Shown: positions 1 through 4,610 of the stretch, in pieces
Position numbering within the stretch: position 1 is the stretch's first letter
Layout of the letters: each line of letters starts with the position of its first letter
NCBI GenBank assembly: GCA_017380475.1
Contig: JAFODX010000100.1
Location: 1-5,969 of the forward strand
DNA length: 5,969 nucleotides
From: Clostridia bacterium
GTDB taxonomy: Bacteria > Bacillota > Clostridia > UBA1381
Reading direction: 5' to 3'
Position numbers and translations under genes: made by a program
Notes under the pieces: model-generated
Seen by the model: only the letters and a program-made list of their open reading frames with translations
Told to the model about the DNA's origin: nothing
Databases searched by the model: none

Positions 1-832
1 AATCCTTTAACATACTATCCGTAAGCTCCGGCGCAAGTATCTGAACAAAAGACACCTGCCCTAAATTGCCGCCGCACTTAAACGTCCTGCTGTCTCTGAA
101 ATCAAAGGAAGTCGGTGCAATAAAGTCCTTTGTGGAAAGTCCCGTCTTATGCACCAAATCCCAATTAAAGCGGAATTTCTCATTTGTGCCCTCATTGAAA
201 GAGCCGTGAAGAAGCTCCAAACGTTCCAGCCCGGAAAGAGGTTTTGCGGAAACTCCGAGCGCTTTGAAATTTCCCAAAATATCCGCTTCAATGCGTTCCA
301 GCTTTTGCTTTGCAGCCTTAATGTCGTCTGCTTCAATACCAAAGGTAATAAACTTGCGCTTAATAAGTCCGTTATTGCCCTTTGCAATCTGTTCTTTCAA
401 CATCTGCATATACTCTGTACGGATAGCGTCAAATTCGTCCTCCTGTTTAGGTATCTCAATCATTTTCTGATATTCTTCCATATCTACATTCTGATTGAGG
501 AAAGAAAGCTGAACAGAAATTGAGTGGTCGAAATAGTTAAGAAAATCGCAGTAATTTTCAAAAATTTCGTTTTTGTCCTCGTTCCTTGCAAGCTGATAAT
601 TTATGTCAAAGAATTGCAATGTCTTTGTGAAAAACTTATCCGTAACACGACAAACACCGTCCGGGTACATTGCCTTATAGCAAATTGTCTGTTGCGCGCT
701 CATAGCAATTTTGCCTTGCATTTTCGCTTTTTTCACAGCTTCCGCAATCTGCTTTTTCTGGCTTCGGGAAAGTGGTTTATCTGCCGGAATTTTTCGTTTT
801 TGCTTTTTTGATTTTGTCTTTGCGTCCTGCAA
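1..832 (-). CDS. VirB4-like conjugal transfer ATPase (CD1110-like), N-terminal part, cut by window edge
   Basis: This is the N-terminal 277 residues of the energising ATPase of a Gram-positive conjugation channel, which acts at the inner face of the membrane. I translated the open frame by hand; it runs without a stop from a TTG at 832 to the left edge. After a Lys-rich tail (about residues 1-38) it reads YPDGVCRVTDKFF, FFDINYQLARNEDK, FDHSISVQLSFLNQN and finally QVSFVQILAPELTDSMLKD. This is the typical N-terminal domain of clostridial VirB4/TraE-like proteins. Walker A and B lie beyond the window, so ATPase competence cannot be checked here. The TTG start is chosen because an in-frame TAG (839-841) lies three codons upstream and an AAGGAGGT site sits 8 bases before it. 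The next in-frame ATG, at 721, would remove the basic tail and lacks this site. The gene overlaps the end of the PrgI gene by 56 bases. Family identity is confident; only the 3' part is unseen. Confidence 0.9.
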   Translation of the reverse strand, partial: MQDAKTKSKKQKRKIPADKPLSRSQKKQIAEAVKKAKMQGKIAMSAQQTICYKAMYPDGVCRVTDKFFTKTLQFFDINYQLARNEDKNEIFENYCDFLNYFDHSISVQLSFLNQNVDMEEYQKMIEIPKQEDEFDAIRTEYMQMLKEQIAKGNNGLIKRKFITFGIEADDIKAAKQKLERIEADILGNFKALGVSAKPLSGLERLELLHGSFNEGTNEKFRFNWDLVHKTGLSTKDFIAPTSFDFRDSRTFKCGGNLGQVSFVQILAPELTDSMLKD

Positions 833-1184
833 TCTTTTCTACCTCCTTATCTAAAATACTTTGTTTCATCATAGCCGAATATATATTTTCCGTTCGGTAC
901 GGTCTGACTTTCGGCCTTATAAATCGTGCGTTTATATATTGCTTCAATACCTTTTCAAGCGGCTGCCCGTTTTTCTCATACATAGCAAAGAGGAAGAACG
1001 GAAGCGCTGCTACAATTAAGAGCATACACGCGCCGCTGGTGCCGAGAACATTTCTTGTGAGAAAGTAAACTCCGACACCGGCTACTGCCGCAAGTGAAAA
1101 GCATATAAGCTGCCGTTTCGTAAGGTTAAACGCAACCTTTGATTTTACCGTAGTTAAGTCTTTGGGTACGGGTACATAAGGCAT
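777..1184 (-). CDS. prgI: PrgI family conjugal transfer membrane protein
   Basis: This 135-residue small integral membrane protein belongs to the PrgI family, named after the enterococcal pCF10 protein and usually encoded just before the VirB4 ATPase. It has a short N-terminal stretch (MPYVPVPKDLTTVKSKVAFNL) and two hydrophobic helices at about residues 25-43 and 48-68. A cytoplasmic-looking segment follows, with the family-like text QPLEKVLKQYI and RPKVRPYRTENIY, and then a Lys/Arg-rich tail. The two-helix topology resembles VirB3-type subunits that dock VirB4, which is a reasonable functional analogy but is inferred. The ATG at 1184 has AAAGGAGG 10 bases upstream. It lies 20 bases after the VirB6-like gene, and its last 56 bases also encode the start of VirB4 in another frame. 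I am confident in the family; the precise role in the channel is not well defined. Confidence 0.9.
   Translation of the reverse strand: MPYVPVPKDLTTVKSKVAFNLTKRQLICFSLAAVAGVGVYFLTRNVLGTSGACMLLIVAALPFFLFAMYEKNGQPLEKVLKQYINARFIRPKVRPYRTENIYSAMMKQSILDKEVEKIAGRKDKIKKAKTKNSGR
841..848 (-). promoter_or_regulatory. Ribosome binding site that fixes the VirB4 TTG start
   Basis: On the minus strand this reads AAGGAGGT, a near-perfect anti-16S match, followed by 8 bases (AGAAAAGA) and then TTG at 832. It lies inside the PrgI coding region. It is the main reason for calling a non-ATG start for the VirB4-like gene. Confidence 0.85.
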
Positions 1185-1194
1185 TGTTAAAAAT

Positions 1195-1202
1195 CCTCCT
1201 TT
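1195..1202 (-). promoter_or_regulatory. Ribosome binding site of the PrgI family gene
   Basis: The minus strand reads AAAGGAGG, 10 bases before the ATG at 1184. It fills most of the 20-base gap after the VirB6-like stop codon (1205-1207), so no room remains for a promoter or terminator there. Confidence 0.75.
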
Positions 1203-1204
1203 CC

Positions 1205-2074
1205 TTAATGAGCATTGAATATTGATTTTGATATGCTTCCTGTCTTAAAGAGAGTAAAGCAAAGTACAACGGTATATGCCGCAATAGAAAATATGGTTGA
1301 ATGAATATCACTTGTTGCCGTAAAGCTATTGACAAGTGCCGCATATATTCCAACGCATACCATAATAAAGAAGCCCTGAAATGCGAGAGCAACAAGCCCC
1401 CTCAAATAGTTGCTTCCGACTTGGCCCCATTCACGATTTGCCATTGTCGCAAATGGGATAGCTCCGACAGAGCTATATAAATAAATTTCAATCATTCTGC
1501 CGAATATAACGACGGTGATACATACAGACAGAATTTTCATACACAGGCTGACGAGGGCAGTTTCCAGCATAAGTAAGAACAGTTCGCCCGTTCCCATTGC
1601 TTCAAGTGTTGGCCGTAAGTTCGTAAGAGCAGAGGAAATGTTAATATTGGTATTTCCCGCTATAACGCTCGCGCTGTTTGATACAATGTGCTGTCCGACA
1701 TCAAATACTGCCATAATAAGGTTAAATGTGTTGCTGACGATAAGTACAGCAACACACGCCTTGAAAAAGTATTTGAAGAACATAAACGTGTCAACGTCGT
1801 GCATATTGTTTTTGTCTATAATCATACTGATTAGCTCATAGCATAAGACAAATGTAATAATAAGCCCCGCAATCGGGACAATAACAGAGTTTGAAAGGTT
1901 TTCGATAATTGAAAAGACGCTGCTGTTCCATTGTTGCGGCGTCTTGCCAACCTCTGTTGCTATCGTCCCGACTTTTTGGTTTACGTCATTGAACATAGTC
2001 GATAAACTACCCTCAATAAGAGAGATTAGAAAATCATTTATCGCCTGCGTGATTTTATCAAAAATGCTATCCAA
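1205..2074 (-). CDS. VirB6/TrbL-like conjugal transfer membrane protein (CD1112-like)
   Basis: This is a 289-residue polytopic membrane protein of the kind that forms the inner-membrane channel part of Gram-positive type IV secretion systems. An amphipathic N-terminal region (about 1-55, with QKVGTIATEVGKTPQQWN) is followed by hydrophobic segments at about 63-86, 101-126, 165-195, 225-247 and 257-276. The stretch IVPIAGLIITFVLCYELI and the loop MANREWGQVGSNYLRG are typical of the clostridial CD1112 / TrbL-like family. The length fits a complete gene. The start is TTG at 2074: an in-frame TAG lies immediately upstream, and the next Met (residue 27) would remove conserved-looking sequence. The upstream AGGA (2087-2090) is weak and 12 bases away, so translation probably depends on ribosomes finishing the Maff2 gene 3 bases earlier. 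The PrgI family gene follows after 20 bases. Confidence 0.9.
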   Translation of the reverse strand: MDSIFDKITQAINDFLISLIEGSLSTMFNDVNQKVGTIATEVGKTPQQWNSSVFSIIENLSNSVIVPIAGLIITFVLCYELISMIIDKNNMHDVDTFMFFKYFFKACVAVLIVSNTFNLIMAVFDVGQHIVSNSASVIAGNTNINISSALTNLRPTLEAMGTGELFLLMLETALVSLCMKILSVCITVVIFGRMIEIYLYSSVGAIPFATMANREWGQVGSNYLRGLVALAFQGFFIMVCVGIYAALVNSFTATSDIHSTIFSIAAYTVVLCFTLFKTGSISKSIFNAH

Positions 2075-2080
2075 CTATTA
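2072..2080 (-). other. Same-frame stop-stop-start junction (TAA TAG TTG)
   Basis: Reading the minus strand, the Maff2 stop TAA (2080-2078) is followed directly by TAG (2077-2075) and then the TTG start (2074-2072) of the VirB6-like gene. All three are in one reading frame. The VirB6 start has only a weak ribosome site, so this junction likely works by termination and re-initiation. The double stop would guard against a Maff2-VirB6 read-through fusion. Confidence 0.7.
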
Positions 2081-2290
2081 AAACAGTCCTGACAGCAAGG
2101 GTACAAGAGTTGTACCAATAACTACGACGCCGCCGCCCGCCATAAGCTGCTTGATACCCTGTGATTTTGCACCGGGGTTATCGTTTCCGTAACCCTCCAT
2201 AAGATTTATGCCGCCCCATACACACAGACCGGCTCCAAGTGCAATTACAAGTGTCTGCAATACTGTGATTGCCTGTTGAAAAAATGCCAT
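2078..2290 (-). CDS. Maff2 family small mobile-element membrane protein
   Basis: This 70-residue hydrophobic protein matches the Maff2 family found in clostridial conjugative elements between the coupling protein and the VirB6-like gene. It opens MAFFQQAITVLQTLVIALGAG. It has two probable membrane helices at about residues 9-30 and 48-68, joined by a polar loop with GYGNDNPGAKSQGIKQL. The C-terminus is hydrophobic and ends LLSGLF. No cleavable signal peptide is obvious. Two short helices around a small loop recall VirB2/TrbC-type pilin subunits, and the position beside VirB6 would suit that, but this role is inferred and not established for the family. The ATG at 2290 has an excellent AAGGAGG site 8 bases upstream, which suggests high expression relative to its neighbours. 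Its stop lies 3 bases before the next gene, in the same frame. Confidence 0.88.
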   Translation of the reverse strand: MAFFQQAITVLQTLVIALGAGLCVWGGINLMEGYGNDNPGAKSQGIKQLMAGGGVVVIGTTLVPLLSGLF

Positions 2291-2298
2291 AAATAAAT

Positions 2299-2305
2299 CC
2301 TCCTT
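2299..2305 (-). promoter_or_regulatory. Strong ribosome binding site of the Maff2 gene
   Basis: The minus strand reads AAGGAGG, 8 bases before the ATG at 2290. It begins right after the VirD4 stop codon TAA (2306-2308), so it fills the 15-base gap between the two genes. Confidence 0.8.
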
Positions 2306-4114
2306 TTAATTCACAACCGATTCTTGTTTTTCTTCGGGCATATCTACCTTGTAGAGCTCAAAGGCTTCATCAGGTTTGATTTTTGCCCTCCGCTGTTTGC
2401 GTTTCATATATTTTTCAATATCAAACGCATTTTCCTTTTTGGCGTCGGAGGTATATTTATAGTTCGGGTGCTTTGTTATATCGTACTTATCTGAAAGAAA
2501 AGGCCGAACACCGCGAAGCTGTAAAATACATTTTCCGCCGTCCATTACCGCCAATTCGTCTTGACTCATCAACTCCTTTCCGAGCTTTTGATAATTCAAG
2601 CCGTAAGAGTTCTGATTGCTTCGGGTTTCTGATGTATTGTATAAATCAATCGTTTCTTTACCCAGCGTTTCAGAAATCTCTTTCAGCGTGCTCTTTTCCT
2701 TTCCGCCCAAGAACAGCGTACAGTCTGCATTACCGATAATTGTATCGGCGCTGTCCTTGTAAATGGCTTTTAGCTGACTTTGAGCCTGCAACACTACACA
2801 TGCCGAAATCTCACGGCTTCGTATTGTTGCTATCAGCTTTTCAAAGTTTGGTATTTTACCAATGTTTGCGAACTCGTCAAGTAAACATCTGACGTGAATG
2901 GGAAGCCTGCCGCCGTATTTATCGTCAGCCTTATCACACAAAAGGTTAAATAGCTGGGAATACATCATAGCGACAACGAAATTGAAAGTGTCGTCTGTGT
3001 CCGAAATAATTACAAACAATGCAGACTTTTTATCTCCCAAAGTGTCAAGCTCCAATTCGTCATATTCCATTAAGTCCCTGAGCTCCTTAATGTCAAAGGG
3101 TGCAAGTCTTGCACCACAGGAAATAAGAATTGACTTTGCTGTTTTACCTGCTGCCAGCTTGTATTTTTTATACTGCTTTACAGCAAAATGTTCAGCGTCT
3201 TTTTCTTCCAAACGCTCAAACAGTAAATCAACGGGGCTTTTGAAATTCTCGTCGTCCTCGCGTGCTTCGCTGGCATTTATCATATCAAGAAGCGTTATAA
3301 AGTTTTTTTCTTCTTCGGGTGCTTCGTACCAGATATATCCGATATATGCCTGATACAAAAGCCTTTCGGCCTTTACCCAAAAATCTTCGCCGGATTTTTC
3401 GCCCTCGCCTTTGGTATTGGCAATAAGGGTATTTACCAGCTTCAAAATATCTTTTTCGCTTCGGATATATGAAAAGGGGTTATATTTCATTGACTTTTTG
3501 AAGTTGATAGTATTGAGCGACTTAATAGAATATCCGGCCCGTTCAAGCAGTTTTCCGCACTCGATTATTACGGTGCCTTTCGGATCGGTTACAACATAGC
3601 TCACGGGAAAATCCGTTTTGCCGTTTGTACCCGGAAAGCATTGTAAAATTTGAGGCTTTATAAAAAACCTTGTTTTACCGCTGCCGCTGCCGCCGATACA
3701 AATTACATTCTTGTTTCGTGCGTGCTTCGGGTTTTTAGGTCGGTTATTCATTGTGAGCCGTTCCGTATTTGTCAGCAAAATGTTATTGAAAAAATTACTG
3801 TCTATAAACGGCTTAATATCTTCTGCCGTACCCCAACGAGCCGAGCCGTATTCAATACCTTTTCTGAACTTTTTTGCGTTCTTGCTGCGTATATATAAAA
3901 TGCCTTTTATTGCTACTGCCGTAACAACTCCTATAAGCATATCAATAGGATTGAAAGAGAAAAGCGGAGACTTAAAAAGCTCCGCAATTCCTTTCATAAG
4001 TGCTGATATTTTATTACCCTCAAAAACTCTTAAAGAATAGCCCAGCTTATCACCAAGCCAAAAGAACAGAACATAAGGTGCATTTGCAATAATAACTTTT
4101 TTATCAATCGTCAT
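2306..4114 (-). CDS. virD4: VirD4/TraG-like type IV coupling protein (CD1115-like)
   Basis: This is a complete 602-residue coupling ATPase that links the relaxase-DNA complex to the secretion channel at the cytoplasmic membrane. The N-terminus has a moderately hydrophobic segment (about 8-20) and a membrane helix at about 56-75. The sequence GIEYGSARWGTAEDIKPF (86-103) is the usual entry to the nucleotide-binding domain. Walker A is GGSGSGKT at 141-148. VTDPKG lies at 175-180. An all-alpha-domain-like region lies around 220-330. Walker B is VRCLLDEFANIGKIP at 408-422, and VLQAQSQL (441-448) is the conserved downstream motif. The C-terminal 60 residues are highly charged and may contact substrates or PcfB. 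All key ATPase residues are present, so it looks functional. The ATG at 4114 overlaps the PcfB stop as ATGA, indicating coupled translation and a shared role in relaxosome recruitment. Confidence 0.97.
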   Translation of the reverse strand: MTIDKKVIIANAPYVLFFWLGDKLGYSLRVFEGNKISALMKGIAELFKSPLFSFNPIDMLIGVVTAVAIKGILYIRSKNAKKFRKGIEYGSARWGTAEDIKPFIDSNFFNNILLTNTERLTMNNRPKNPKHARNKNVICIGGSGSGKTRFFIKPQILQCFPGTNGKTDFPVSYVVTDPKGTVIIECGKLLERAGYSIKSLNTINFKKSMKYNPFSYIRSEKDILKLVNTLIANTKGEGEKSGEDFWVKAERLLYQAYIGYIWYEAPEEEKNFITLLDMINASEAREDDENFKSPVDLLFERLEEKDAEHFAVKQYKKYKLAAGKTAKSILISCGARLAPFDIKELRDLMEYDELELDTLGDKKSALFVIISDTDDTFNFVVAMMYSQLFNLLCDKADDKYGGRLPIHVRCLLDEFANIGKIPNFEKLIATIRSREISACVVLQAQSQLKAIYKDSADTIIGNADCTLFLGGKEKSTLKEISETLGKETIDLYNTSETRSNQNSYGLNYQKLGKELMSQDELAVMDGGKCILQLRGVRPFLSDKYDITKHPNYKYTSDAKKENAFDIEKYMKRKQRRAKIKPDEAFELYKVDMPEEKQESVVN

Positions 4115-4593
4115 AAGGTAATATCCCTGTCCTTGTTTTTTTCTCTGTCCCGGTTTTGATTGAGTTTTTGCGCCTGTTCTTTGAGTTTTGAAAGCAGTTT
4201 CCGCAAAGACGGTTTATCTTTGTGTTTTAACTGCTTTTGGGTAAATTCCTTGAAAGCCATATTGATAACATCAACATCACGGCCTTTGAAGAACACAAGA
4301 TAACGGGGCGGCTGTTCGCTTGTGTCCTTTTTGAGTGCATAATCAATGTTATACTTTTTAGCGACGCTCTCAAAAGAACGGATATTTTTGTCCGTAATCT
4401 CAATATTTGAAAGCGCCGCATTTTGTTTCATAAGCTGTTTGATTGTCTGCTTGCCGTGATAAATTTTAGGATTCTTTGATTTATCCTTATGGTGTTGAAG
4501 ATACATCTGAATAGCTTTTGCAAGAACTCGCCCCGTCATTTTTGTTGTATTTACCGCAAGTGCTATGGTTTTCTGGTCAACTTCTTCCTGCAT
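4111..4593 (-). CDS. pcfB: PcfB family (DUF3801) conjugation accessory protein
   Basis: This 160-residue soluble basic protein has the PcfB-type opening MQEEVDQKTIALAVNTTKMT, followed by RVLAKAIQMYLQHHKD. A central region (about 45-115) contains GKQTIKQLMKQNAAL, an ITDKNIRSFESVAKKY segment and YLVFFKGRDVDVINMAF. The tail (about 116-160) is very rich in Lys, Arg and Gln and looks helical or disordered. In enterococcal pCF10 the namesake PcfB is an accessory factor that helps the relaxase and coupling protein load DNA; transfer of that role to this protein is inference. The ATG at 4593 has GGAGGT 7 bases upstream. The stop overlaps the VirD4 start by 4 bases, and the SLH protein gene ends 17 bases upstream, so all three appear to share one transcript. 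Confidence 0.88.
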   Translation of the reverse strand: MQEEVDQKTIALAVNTTKMTGRVLAKAIQMYLQHHKDKSKNPKIYHGKQTIKQLMKQNAALSNIEITDKNIRSFESVAKKYNIDYALKKDTSEQPPRYLVFFKGRDVDVINMAFKEFTQKQLKHKDKPSLRKLLSKLKEQAQKLNQNRDREKNKDRDITL

Positions 4594-4600
4594 AGGCTAT

Positions 4601-4606
4601 ACCTCC
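4601..4606 (-). promoter_or_regulatory. Ribosome binding site of the PcfB family gene
   Basis: The minus strand reads GGAGGT, 7 bases before the ATG at 4593. It lies within the 17-base gap after the surface-protein stop codon (4611-4613). No terminator hairpin fits in this gap. Confidence 0.75.
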
Positions 4607-4610
4607 AATC

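Noticed and set aside
61..387. Minus-strand open frame of 108 codons within the VirB4 region.
   Set aside because: It is in a different frame from the VirB4-like protein, whose translation is clearly family-like throughout this stretch. The frame is an accident.
149..523. Plus-strand open frame of 124 codons.
   Set aside because: It lies wholly opposite the VirB4-like gene, has no ribosome site, and its translation has no recognisable domain. It is a shadow of the minus-strand gene.
1126..1395. Minus-strand open frame of 89 codons bridging the VirB6-like and PrgI genes.
   Set aside because: It overlaps both well-supported genes in another frame and shows no family features.
2733..2748. Perfect 6-base inverted repeat CCGATA-ATTG-TATCGG, considered as a hairpin or operator.
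   Set aside because: It is inside the conserved coding part of virD4, is short, and has no T-run. Chance is enough to explain it.
2898..3353. Plus-strand open frame of 151 codons opposite virD4.
   Set aside because: It is Ser-rich low-complexity translation opposite a conserved ATPase gene, with no ribosome site. It is a shadow frame.
3711..4040. Plus-strand open frame opposite the N-terminal part of virD4.
   Set aside because: The opposite strand encodes Walker A and the membrane helix of VirD4. The hydrophobic look of the plus frame is a mirror of that.
4594..4610. Possible terminator or promoter between the surface-protein gene and pcfB.
   Set aside because: Only 17 bases are available and they hold the ribosome site. 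No hairpin with a T-run or -10/-35 pair is visible.
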